Shown piece by piece: positions 35,301 to 46,642 of a DNA stretch of 64,000 nucleotides. A program made the position numbers and the translations under genes. Origin of the DNA: Clavelina lepadiformis (taxonomy: Eukaryota; Chordata; Ascidiacea; Aplousobranchia; Clavelinidae); assembly GCF_947623445.1 (NCBI RefSeq), contig NC_135244.1:2542001-2606000 (forward strand), read 5' to 3'. The notes under the pieces are model-generated. The model ran no database searches. It had not been told where the DNA came from and saw only the letters and a list, made by a program, of their open reading frames with translations. The first letter of the stretch is position 1, and each line of letters starts with the position of its first letter.

Positions 35301-38300
35301 CCCTACTTCACCTGCGTCCACCCAGCCGACTCCCTTCTACGTTCGCTGAAGATGCTCAAAAGTGAACATTTTCACGGGTGAGTCTCAGTCGTGATTTCGG
35401 TTAAACTTGGATTAAAATTTCCTGAGTGATTTAATGAGCTTGTTGCCTTCACCAGCGTTTGTGAAACAACCACCTTGTTTTGAAATGATATTTTTGCAAT
35501 TGGTGTGAATCGTGTAGCTGCGTATGCGGTATTCGCTTCATGGTTGCAACATATTTAACATAGGCTGCCATCCTCGTGCATAACACAGCCTTGCTGGTAT
35601 AGGTCGTCCAGAAATTGCGTCGTCAGGAGTTGTAAATGCCGCATATTTTGCAATGCATGCAGCATTTCTAGCATTTATTGTCGTCCTGTTTTAGCCGTTT
35701 TGCTGAACCGTGTCGGTGGAAAACAGGAAAGCGGGGGGTTTATGAAACTAGCACAGAGAAAAAGAGCTGAAAAATTTTATAAACAATCGACAAATAGCCT
35801 TTGTACGTTTGCTCATTTCACTGGACCTGACCAACGTAAAAATAGCGTTTGGCAAATCGAGCGTCGTAAACAAGTAGCAGAAAGAACATGTGTGGTTTTG
35901 CTGGAATTTAAAATGCGGATTTTCTTTGAATTGCACCTGCACGTTTTGAACCGGATTAAACTGGTTTGAACCAGACAAATAATAATTCGCTCCAATTTGA
36001 ATGACGCGCAGAACCGATTCAACACAGACATATTTTCTTCTTCATCTCGTTTCATCCTGATCTTTTCTCTCGTTCCAGGATTCCGATCGTGGATGAGACG
36101 AGCGGCGACATCTTCCACATCGTCAACCACAAGAGGATTCTCCGATTCCTCCATCTCTTCATGAACGAACTTCCGATGCCCGGGTTCATGAAAAAGGTGA
36201 TGATCAAATTATTGAAATATTAAAACGTTATAGAACTGAAGAGGATAATGATGATGAAGATAAATGATCAAGTGAAGAAGATTATATTGATATGTTGTTT
36301 GACTCCATGGGGCGATTTAAAAAACCTTAGTTCTATCCACTCTATTGTGTGTCGATGGGTAACAAAATACGCAAGAAAACCGCAAAAGACAGGATAAGTG
36401 TATCTATTAAAGAGATAAACTTTTGAAACTCCAGCAATAACGTTTGAAAGCGGAAGTATCCCCTAACATTAGCGCACATATCTTCAAACGCCTAACAACC
36501 GCACAACGGGCGTTTTTTGTCTTTGTCCTGCTTGCGTTTCACCTGCTGTATGATAAGCAGGGTTTGCTTTCTCGTTAAGCCCTATTTGTGTCTCCTGCTG
36601 ACTATGTGACTGCGAGTCATCTGCGCTAAATAAATAACCTGTAATTAGACCAGCACTGCGGAAAATATACTTGTTTTTGCGTCGGTACGATCGTACATTT
36701 ACGAAAGAAAAAAATTCTTTCTGCACCCATGTTGGTCTTCACACGTAGCAGTACCCTAGGTTACCACAAATGCGTCGCTACTCCTTCATAGGGGTCAAGC
36801 TGAGACACTTGACGTCATCAAAACCAGCAACGTGGCATCACGTTTAATAAGATATGGCGGCAAGGAAAGCCTGCCTTTACTGGATATCAGTAAAGGCAAA
36901 CCACTGCAGGCAAAATAAAGTTGCACCATTCGTCGTCAGATTAATTTATTTTGCAGCAGAATTTATGTCCAATGAATCCACCTACAGTTGGCACCGATGT
37001 AAAGCCCCGAACCTTTAGTAGTTACACATTTTCAAAAAACACATCTTTGGTATCTCAATCGCATATTCTCACCAATTTGCTTAAAATCTTCTTTTTCTCT
37101 GCAAGACACTGGCGGAAGCACGCATTGGAACTTATGAGGATATCGCCACTGTCACTCGGAACAACACAATGCTCGATGTACTGCAGTTGATTGTCGAAAG
37201 AAAGTTAACAGCAATACCTGTGGTGGACGAGCAAGGTACTGCGTTGTCATAATTTCAAGAGGATAATCTTGGCTTGGTATTGTGTGTTTTATCGAAATTT
37301 AAAAGTGTGTTGTTTGTTCTGATTCTTCACCTTAATCGCAACCCCGGAATAATTGAAACTCCGTTGCAAGAATTGTAACTAAATAAGTTTGAAAGTTTTC
37401 CGTCTTATCCAGCACTAACGCACTAAACCTCGTAAAATTATCCAAAAATTTAAAAATTATTGACAAGTGTCTATTTTCAGTCTCCTGCGTCTTGCGTGTT
37501 TGGATTATTCCAGTTTCGGTATATCGCTGGCCCCCATTTGTTTTGTAACTTTTGAACGTGATCTGCATGAATCATTGGAAAATAGCCAATAAATTTCGAA
37601 CCCTGTGTTTGTTTCTTGACCCCTACGTCACACGCGTTGACAAAGCCAGCCATCAATGCTTTCCTGACATTAATAACCTCCTTGGGAATCAAGTTCTTGT
37701 GACGCAATTATTCATAGATTAGTTTCCGAGAATAGCCAACAAAACCGTCGGCAAATATTCTGTTAAATATTAAAGCGCTGGTTTATAAGCGTGGTGAGAA
37801 ATACATCGTAATTCCTACAAGCGAGCGTCGTCATTTTCATTACCAGCCTATTTGTTCCACAATGAAATCATAATTTGAAAGTCGCCTTAGCCGGGACAAC
37901 GTTAACACGTGCATTGGCGCATTCTCGTTGTGCACACAACGCTATTTTTTACTTCTGTGCTATGACCCACAGAGGACTTGGTCCATCAAAACAAAACACT
38001 TTTTCAAAACAACTGTCACGTAACTATAGAAGCCATTATTGAGTCATAGATGAATTACGTGATTTACGTCATACCACTTCACTCGGTAACAATAGTAGAT
38101 GGGTAGGAAGCCGCTTCGCTATCTTGTTGTTTTCAAATCACCACTCGTCCGTAGTCGACCGCAAATCTCACCCAAAAGGTGGCTTTTTAACACGAAACAA
38201 CACGACCCGCCGCCCGCTTTCCACAAGCCTTTGATGTAAACTACGTTGTTTACTGACACCGCTGTTTAATATTTTATGAATGGCGTAAGTCCAACATTTC

Positions 38301-41300
38301 ACCGCACAACAACATCGTCAAATTTGTTGTTTTCTTCCCAAGCTTTTGTGTAATTTGTGATTTATATTATTGTATTACCCAGGGCATAAAATAAACTAAT
38401 GCGCTTCTAGTCAGGTCACCTAGACAGAAGGAAAACACATAAATTAGCGGTTTAGATTTGACAGAGATCAGTTTGTTATTTGTCGACTGCTGTCGCTTGT
38501 TATTTAGGTCGATTTCAAAACACCTTCGAGCAGCGCATAGAAGCCACAGCGACGTTTCCTGTTCGAAATGCGTAGTATTTGATCTTAATGCGGCTGCAAA
38601 AACAATATTGTGCAAAGCTGTAGGCATTGCAGCAAACCCGCGTGTGTTTGACTGTTTGCCCTTGTTTGACACGCCGCGGTAAACAAACGTGATGTTTTGC
38701 TTGAAATTATGATTATTTTCAACACGCTTTATCTCAAATTCTCTTGTGATATTTGCTTTGTATTTGTGAAGCAAGTGTTTAACAATCGCAATAATTAAAA
38801 AATTTCTTTAATTTCAAAACCAAGTAAAATTGTTGTGACAATTGTATTTATATTTAAGGAGCATTTCGCTTGCTCTAATGCACAACAAACAGCTTGGTTT
38901 AAGCTTTCGTCGATTCCCCAATTATGCCTTCGTCTTGTTTACGTATATTTTGTTGATGTTTTCAGGAGATGTCACCGACGTATTTTGCAAGCTAGACATG
39001 ATCTCACTCGCAGCCCAGGGCCTATACCACGATCTTTCTATGACATTAGAGATCGCGCTCGCCTATCGCTTCACACCCCTGTTTGAAGACGAAAACTGCG
39101 CAGCGGACGCGTTCGCCAGGTAAGTCATTTTGACCCCGAAATTATGACTCCTCATCCGCCGGCTTTTCCGGGATTTTTTCCGGTCGATTTGGTCAAGTCA
39201 CGTTGGCACACGGCTAGGCGCGATTTCTAGGTCAAAAGGACTTGTTTATCAGCCGAAGCTGCCAGACAAGGGCCTCGCCGATAGAGATAAACGAACCAAT
39301 GTGTACATTGGGTGAAAAACAAGACTTTGCTGACCTTTCGTTTTGTTCTCAGTGTTCGCTGAGGCGTGACCGGTCGCCGCCGCCGACCCCCATTGTGACG
39401 TAACCATTATTAGGTTTCTGTGGTGCGTGTTATCGAACAGCGAGCCATCACCGTTGCTCAGATTTATGGAAACGATTCAATATGATGCGACAAATTAACA
39501 ATGTCGACTCCCGCCGAATTTTGAATTGACACAAATCACGTCCGAACCGGAAACGTTGAAGCCGTTTTTACCGTTTTTACCTGTCCTTGTCTACTGTGTT
39601 GTAACCGCCGCAGCGTGTCACTCGCCCACTAACATTCATCGATTTGTGGTAATTTACAAATATTGGATAAAATGCCAGTCGTTAGTCACCGAGCTTGTTC
39701 AAGTGATACCGCTGTGTTTCTTTGTACCTGCTATGATCATCCTAATTTCCTATCGTGGCATTACATTTATTTAATCGGTACCCGGTTGATCCTGAATAAT
39801 GCGATAAACCTTCCGCGTAAAATTTCTCAGGGGGTGTTTGACGCTAAACGGGCAAGGCGTTAAGACAACATGGCGTTAGCTGGCTGTTAGAATTCTTTTT
39901 TTCGCGTGAAAGTCAGGGCTTTGTTTATCGGTGAAACGTGCAACTAAATGCTATCACGTGATTCGCCGAATAGAACTTTTAAAAGCAAAATAAAAAACTT
40001 CAACAAAAAATACGGAAAACGAAGTGATAAGTCGCAAGAAGCGCGTTAAGTTTTCATGACTACACACGAGATTCTGACCGATATGTTTTCCCGGCAACGA
40101 CCCCACAATCACCCGCAGGTAAACACTTCTTTACGCAACAGATTTTCATCCCCAATTCCTCAAAGACGGGAATTCCCCCGTCATCGGAGTACGGAGCAGG
40201 ATTGCGGGAAGTTGAGCGTGTTCCTTGACGAAATCTCCTCGAAGGATCATTCCAGAAGAGGACACTCGTCCATCAAAGGTCATGCAGGTACGTTTCAGTC
40301 AACACCTTGTCACAGCGCCTGACCTTAACGGTTTAACGCCTGAGTTCCCACGAGGCGAGCTGGACGCCTGATAACCTTAATAACAGAGCGGTAAGAGCCT
40401 TGAGCAGTTAGCGGTTCCTTCTATAGAGCACGTCGCAGTCGTGTTTTTGTCGAAAGGAGAGACCGATAACTCTATTGTCGCGTCATATCCTAGCCCGTCT
40501 TTCATATTTATGAGGTCATAATTTGTTTGGTGTGTTTTTCGCAAAGAGTTCGCTTGTTTTTGAAGCGGTTTGTTTTCAAGTCGCTTCATTGAACAAACAA
40601 ACCAACATTTGACATGGATGGAATTATTTGAAGTTGTTAATTGCTCACATACCGAAACCTGAAGTGAAATTCTCCCCAGTAACAGTTTGTTGCTTTAGAT
40701 ATGACACACAATGTCCCGCACGTAGCGAGCTCGTTATTCTTAGCAGGAGATTTTCTTTCGTCGCCCGCTAAATTCGCACTGAAACCGAGCTTATATCACT
40801 TCACCGATATCTTAGAGAAAGTACTCTCTTGTTCCATCTAGCGGCGACTTACTTTTGATTTATATTTTTATAGCTGTTCGTCCTAAATCTCAGCACATTC
40901 CACATCATCACCGTTCTTCTACCGGCGACAGTGCAACGGCCTCTCCACGAATGCCACGTCACGGACCGATGGCGCAGGACACTCTTACGTCACCGGACGC
41001 AAGCTCGCACCATCATAGAATGCGTCACAAGTCGCTTAGCAACCCCCTGGTGAAATGCCGGTTATCGGACAGGCTGCAGGTAGGACATAATTATCACAAT
41101 TCACTTTAATATTTGACTTTGCGATTGTTTGTTTCATTGCTGTGCTTTTTTGAAATGATGTTGTCTTCTAAATGGCCTTGCATGCGTGCTTCGAAGAACG
41201 TCTCTTGCCCATGTTGTTACCCGGGCTGCGTGCAACTTAAATCTACCGGTTCTAAAAATTATGCATTTGCTGATGACTGATGTCGGTGTTTTTCATTGGT

Positions 41301-42012
41301 TGTTTTTAGCACGTGATCGACCTTATGGTGAACAGTGACGCAAATCTCTTGGTTGTGGTTGGTCAACAAAGTAATCACGTGGTCGGTGTCATTACAGTGT
41401 CGGACGTCTTGGATTTCATCACAAACCCGCAGGTACCAAAACAATAACACCCTGTGTCTTCCAACCACTGTTAGTTGTTAAATTCTTGCTACGTCTACCT
41501 CATTTAAACAGAGTCTTGTGAGGAAAAAAGCTTCATGCTCATTGCTTTCGAAATTTGAAATTTTCGTTTAATTTCACTCACGGGGATCTCCCCTGATTAG
41601 CGAGATCTTGACGCAAAATATTTTGATCTTCGTTTCACAGGAGGCGAACTCCTCTCCATCTCTGCATCATCATTCTTCTCGCAAGTGGAGGAGCAGAGTC
41701 CGCTATTCTTCCCTGTCCTCCGGCTCCTCACTCCCGTCGGTTCAAGATGGGCCCGAGTCAGAGGCTCTAGCCGAAACGAATGACTCCGTTCCGTTAATCT
41801 CCCCCGATTCCTGCGGAAACGGACATTTGCAAAACGGACGTCCGGCTTCTAAGCTCTCATCGTCGTCCGAGGCGTCCGGAAGCAATGACTCGGGATACCT
41901 GAGCGTCAAAGACTCGAATATGAACATCACTGACATCGGGGCCAAGAAGCGGGATCTCGCCGGAATCAACCCTCGTTTTCTGCGCAGCGGTGTGGAAATG
42001 GAACGGGCTTGA
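26376..42012 (+). CDS. PRKAG: AMP-activated protein kinase gamma subunit, large divergent form, 5'-partial, 17 exons
   Basis: Regulatory, nucleotide-sensing subunit of AMPK. Exons: 26376-26530, 28172-28274, 28998-29127, 29363-29490, 33086-33265, 33533-33591, 33644-33720, 34014-34219, 34368-34563, 35228-35377, 36079-36196, 37106-37235, 38966-39119, 40142-40287, 40874-41079, 41310-41432, 41641-42012. All phases agree, giving at least 876 aa. Residues up to about 340 are a Ser/Arg-rich extension. CBS1 ([32 protein letters not shown]), CBS2 ([20 protein letters not shown]), CBS3 ([22 protein letters not shown]) and CBS4 ([19 protein letters not shown]) follow. Against human gamma-1 (numbers from memory) R70, D90, H151 and D317 are kept, but R152 reads Gly and H298-R299 read Asn-Leu. 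Exons 14-15 insert a Ser/His/Arg-rich stretch inside CBS4, and a Ser-rich tail of about 120 residues follows it. Exons 6-7 are the least certain. Confidence 0.87.
28140..28879 (-). other. two adjoining minus-strand open frames across AMPK gamma exon 2 and intron 2, nature unknown
   Basis: Frames of 131 codons (28484-28879) and 115 codons (28140-28487) overlap by a few bases. The first is fairly Lys/Asn-rich ([15 protein letters not shown]...), unlike the low-complexity noise around it. No family recognised, no promoter or splice pattern seen, and the second covers AMPK gamma exon 2 on the other strand. Probably chance or an old repeat. Confidence 0.15.
29491..33085. other. long intron 4 of the AMPK gamma gene
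   Basis: 3.6 kb of AT-rich intron between exons ending at 29490 and starting at 33086. No repeats with clear ends, RNA gene or nested gene recognised. Confidence 0.6.
37236..38965. other. intron 12 of the AMPK gamma gene with a possible repeat-derived block
   Basis: 1.73 kb. The block 38450-38690 has an unusually long open frame on the minus strand (135 codons, 38367-38774) and a composition unlike the rest of the intron. I suspect an old dispersed repeat, but no ends are visible. Confidence 0.3.
40142..41079 (+). other. exons 14-15: insert interrupting CBS4 of AMPK gamma
   Basis: These two exons code for about 117 residues. The last dozen ([13 protein letters not shown]) correspond to the conserved VVKCNKLEILE strand-helix of CBS4, while the preceding roughly 105 residues have no counterpart in known gamma subunits. 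They are rich in Ser, His, Arg and Pro and probably disordered. Phase makes it impossible to skip exon 14 alone (it needs two carried bases, exon 15 one). An ATG at 40056 is in frame with exon 14 and could start a short form from an internal promoter. Confidence 0.6.
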
Positions 42013-44919
42013 AAAACTAAGATGTTATAAAAGTTGTTCAAAAAGTGGCTCCTATAAATCACAGTGTTTAACTTCGAACGAAAACTATTTCCAGTTTCTG
42101 TTCGCAGTTTTGTCAAAACGCGACCGGCACCATCAAACCCCTGAAATCGCGAAATGATTTTGTTGTACTTCAGCCCGTTGTCGTCTGTTTTCTCGCTACA
42201 AAGTTCAAAGCCCGTTAAAGTTTCAGCCTTTTTCTATCGAAAAGTGCCCTGGTTCAAAATATCTTACTCAACTGTGAACGTGTGTGACCTCGAGTTTGAA
42301 GTTTCAGTCCGCCGACCCACCGACCCAAGGATGCGGCAAAATCGGCGACCAAGTCTCGATGTTGTTTTCCAAGCCTCTTCATGCTGCTGAGAATTTCACT
42401 GTATTTTGTGCCTATTATTATCGGAATCCTACAATCGGAATGGTCTCGATATAAATCTTTGCGCGTTGTACAGGTACGCTTGCTTTTCGTTGTCGTCCGT
42501 GCTTTTTTCATCGTTGTTTTTCTCGTAAGGTTGGGTGCTTACGCCAAGAGTTTTTGAGCGATCGTAAGGTGATAGTTTGTAAATTTTTTTTCTGTTCGTA
42601 ATCTTGTTCGAAATTTTCTTGTTTTCCTGTTGCTTTCCATTTACAATCCCTTATGCCGTGGCGCGTTTAAATCTAGGACCTTCTCATTTAATTTGGCGTA
42701 ACTATGACGAGATTTTGTGTGACCGTTAGACGGCGCACTTGGCATAGTTCGAATAAAATCGACACGTTCAGTTTGTTCGTCGTTAAAGTATCTCACCCTT
42801 AAATATACTCAAGCATTGAGTATTTGCTTTTGAGTAAGCTCCTGGCTCCGCTATCACGAGCTGCATCGCAAAAAAATGTAGACTTACTTTAAAATTTTGA
42901 TTAAGTTACGAAAAATGTAGAATTAAAACATGTGTAGTATTTGTACAGCTTTAAAACCGTTTACTGGTAAAATTTACAGTGCCTGGCCTGTGGGTTAAAG
43001 TTTCAGTAAACACCATGCGTGTAAAGTGATTGTTTTTTTGTGTTGTGTTTTCCGATGAAGTTTGCTTTGGCAAAAATTCTTTGCGTTGAGAAATGCCCGC
43101 TTTTTGCTGGTCGGACGATTTTGTTTGGTTTGTAGAAATATGCAATTCCGTTAACCTTGAATCCTTATTATGGCATCTGCACGTCATAGTTTGTTTCATG
43201 CGGAGCGTACCTTGAAGGATTCTCTTCGCTTTAAGCAGATTTCATTTGTGACGTAATAACTTTATTTCAGCGCTACCTCGTGACGTATAGCTCTGTATAA
43301 CGGTGCAAATTGAAAATCCAGGCCTAGATAGAAGGACTTTATCATGTACTTGTCGCACACTTTGGATTAATTCCCAATAAACAATCAATTCACTGAACGT
43401 GTCTTATGTTCAACGTGCGGGAGTGGCGTGGCATATGCGCCTCAATTATCACGCCAGGGCAAAAAAAGAGTGAAAGTGGTCACTACTGGCCTGGCCCCTC
43501 ATGGATCTACCTTTTCCCCAACATAGGCTTTGACAGTTCCTTAATTAACAGCTATACCTTCTGTTTACCGTCATCATTACCAACGCAAACTCGAAAAGTT
43601 ACGATAGGTCAAAAAATTCTGACAAACTGGGAAAGCAACGCTTTCATCTGCTGACAAGATTTCAGCCGTCAAAGGTGTTTTAGTTAACTTCGGCGCACAA
43701 CGCATGGAGCGGCTCGTAATTTGAACGAAAAATACTAAAATAGCGACTCGGAGCTGGATACCGGTACCCTGGTCACTTATCAAGTTCAGCTAGTTAGTTG
43801 AATAAGTAGCTATGTATCCAACTTCAACCGCAAACTGACTAAGAAACAGCCTGACTGGTACTGTAATTGAAAGTCATGTTGTGAATAAGTTGCCAAGGTT
43901 TGTATTAGTAACTGGTAACCAACTTCATCCTGGTCAATAAAACCGCCAAAATACTTATGAACCGTTTCTGTAACAAACATTTTCTTTCAATCTAGAAATA
44001 TTTTCGATGGTGCTTACAGTAATGAGAAATGCAACTAAAGTTCGTAGCCCTGTTGTTAGAAGAAAAGAATTGTGACGTCATACTCGCCCTAGAATCACTG
44101 CTGCATTGAGAATGTTTCGAGATTGAAACGAAACGTCTGCTACAGATTTGTTCAAACTTATTTCGTTTGTATTATTCATCCTTTGCATGTTGGATTAGAA
44201 GTTTGGTTTCTTATTTCACACGTCGTTGCACTTTGCTTGGGGCGATAACTCGCATCGCTCTGGAATGTCACAAGTCAAATGTATCACGTTTTCGCAAATT
44301 ACTTCTCAGCAAAAAAGACAAGGTTGAGTCGTTCGTACACAAAGAGAATGGCAGAAACAGACCGGCTTGAAAGTCGAAAGAAATGGAAATGTCAAGCTGG
44401 CCAATAACAGACATAGTCGAAGGAAGCTGTATTGGCAATAATGTGATACTTGCTTCAGTCAACAACTCAATGACCGTTCACACTTCTCTGCGTAAACGGT
44501 TGCTTCCTGAGGTTGGCAGAAAAAGTCGTCAAGCTAATTGTTTTGCCTCTAACTGAGAAAAGTTTCGAGATATTTGAGTTCGTAATTACGCAGATTGCAA
44601 GGTGTGTTTCGATAATTCATATAGTTTACTTCCAGGAAAGATTAACATCATTTTTCTAATCTTTAATAGACATCATTTAAATTTATTAAAATTAGTTTAT
44701 TCAACGTTTTAGATTAGTCACCAGCAATTAAAAATTGGAGATAGCAAGTTGTTTTTACTACGGTTTGCTACAAAATTTTAGGTCAAGTTCCGGGCCCGAT
44801 ATTTTACGCAAAATATAGAGATGCATAGAGGCTATTTGGCTGCTTATCAAAAGTTGAGACTACCCAAGGTAGTTGTTACCACATGTTTCTAACACGAGCT
44901 CGAGTTATGACATCAGCTG
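42013..44919. other. intergenic, AMPK gamma to GCNT-like copy 1
   Basis: 2.9 kb. AATAAA signals at 42752-42757 and 43376-43381 may end AMPK gamma transcripts, implying a 3' UTR of 0.7 or 1.4 kb. No gene or repeat with clear ends recognised. Confidence 0.45.
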
Positions 44920-46642
44920 ATGGTCATGAAAAGATTCGCTTGCTTGCTGGTTGTATCAGCGGTTGTATTGTACAGAATCGCTTGGTATTATTCGTGGACT
45001 TGCGAACAAAAAACTGATCATGCATATCCACTGAAAGTACGATCAGATCTCAGTAGAGTGAAGAATACAACTCGACTTACCATTAAAAACGATGGTTTAT
45101 GCTTAAACCTGATGAATGGTACAAAGCATTTAAATATGACGAATAAAAAAACATCCGATTTCACTTCTGATTATGACGTCAAGTCTTTGGCTTCGAAAGG
45201 ATGTAATCACGTGATCGACAAGTATGACTTTGAAATGGATTTCAAGCACATAACGAAAGAAGAACGAGACTTCCCAATCGCTTACTCCATACTCGCCCAT
45301 CAAAATGCTCATCAACTTATGCTGCTCCTGAGCGCTATTTATGCTCCTCAAAATGTCTATTGCATCCACATCGATCTCAAGTCAACATCCATGTTCGAAG
45401 CAGTCAAGGAAATTGCTTCGTGTTTTGCAAACGTTTTCCTCGCAACCAAACGAGAGGACGTCGTTTACGCCGGTTTCAGCCGGTTACAAGCGGATATAAA
45501 TTGCATGAAAGATTTGGTCAATATTCCTGTTGCCACGACTAATTGGATATATCTGATTAACTTATGCGGACAGGTAAATGTATATCCATAAGCCAAAACC
45601 GCAGTTTACTGTCTACAGTCTATATTCCTACTTGCTATGAAAAGATACAGGTTTTTGCAGGATTTTCCGCTTCGAACTAACCTAGAGATAACAAAGCAAT
45701 TGAAAAAACTCAACGGTCGAAATCAAATTCACGGCGAAGCAAATCCTGTAAAGTTTGTTCGAAGAACTAAATATATTCACAAGTAAAATTATTTTCGCAT
45801 CGACTTGTTGAGTTATGTAAAACTTTTTGGAACCAATCGTTTATTTTTCTATAGAGTGGTCAACAGAACAGGCAAAGACGGTATGGTGGAAAGAATAATA
45901 ATTAGGACTTCACAGTTAAAATCTCCTCCTCCTTTCAACATGATCATCCGGAAGAATTCAGCTTACAACATCTACACTCGCCGATTCCTTCGCTGGGTGA
46001 TTTTTGAAAGCGAAAAAGCGAAAGCGCTCCTGGAATGGTCGCGAGACACGTTGACACCGGATGAGCATTACTGGTTGATGCTGGATGCTCTGGAAGAAGC
46101 TCCGGGAAGAACAGGAAAGATGAGCGGATTTACATTGTCGCCGTACGTTTCCTGGAACACACACGCTCACAGAATCTGTGGAGGTATTTTATAATGTATT
46201 TTTATAATGAGTCGTGTTGCATTACTTAATTGTTATTTAGGTTTCGTGGTTGATGTAGTCTGTAAAACGTTTCGTTTTTTCCTTCTTTTAATATGACCAA
46301 GAGTGGTGCGTGTATTGCTCACGTGCTTTTCAACTCATCTTTAAGATTTTAAATTAATTTTGATTTTGTCATCAAATTCCTGAATTAGTTGCCACATTTC
46401 AAATTCGAGATCGCCAAGTTAACTTTTGTCGAAAAATTGCAGGCTACTGGAGACATTACAGCTGCGTATTTGGAAGCAACGATCTCGGACGATTAGTGCG
46501 CCAGAACAAATTGTTTGCTAACAAATTTGACGTCACGTATGACTCACTTCCTGTCACGTGCTTAAGGAAATGGCTGGACGACAGGAAGTTTAGGACAAAC
46601 GAGATTTGGAATCCACACAGAAGTCCGGTTTCCATCAATTGA
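44920..46642 (+). CDS. GCNT-like beta-1,6-N-acetylglucosaminyltransferase, copy 1, four exons
   Basis: GT14 family type II Golgi enzyme that, in known members, moves GlcNAc from UDP-GlcNAc to branch O-glycans (core 2) or I antigen. Exons 44920-45573, 45661-45782, 45855-46183, 46443-46642; phases fit; 434 aa. A membrane anchor (FACLLVVSAVVLYRIAWYY) lies at residues 6-24, then a variable stem. The catalytic part follows the family closely: FPIAYSILAHQN, IYAPQNVYCIHIDLKS, SCFANVFLATKREDVVYAGFSRLQADINCMKDL, WIYLINLCGQDFPLRTNLEI. The putative base Glu is in TPDEHYW, and the last exon has CVFGSNDL and FANKFDV. The Arg that precedes the C-x-F-G motif in vertebrate enzymes is not at the same spacing. 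Acceptor not predictable. Its core is nearly identical to copies 2 and 3, but the N-terminus is not. Confidence 0.88.

Noticed and set aside
38367-38774. 135-codon minus-strand frame in AMPK gamma intron 12
   Set aside because: Composition suggests repeat-derived sequence; no start context, no domain, lies wholly in an intron.
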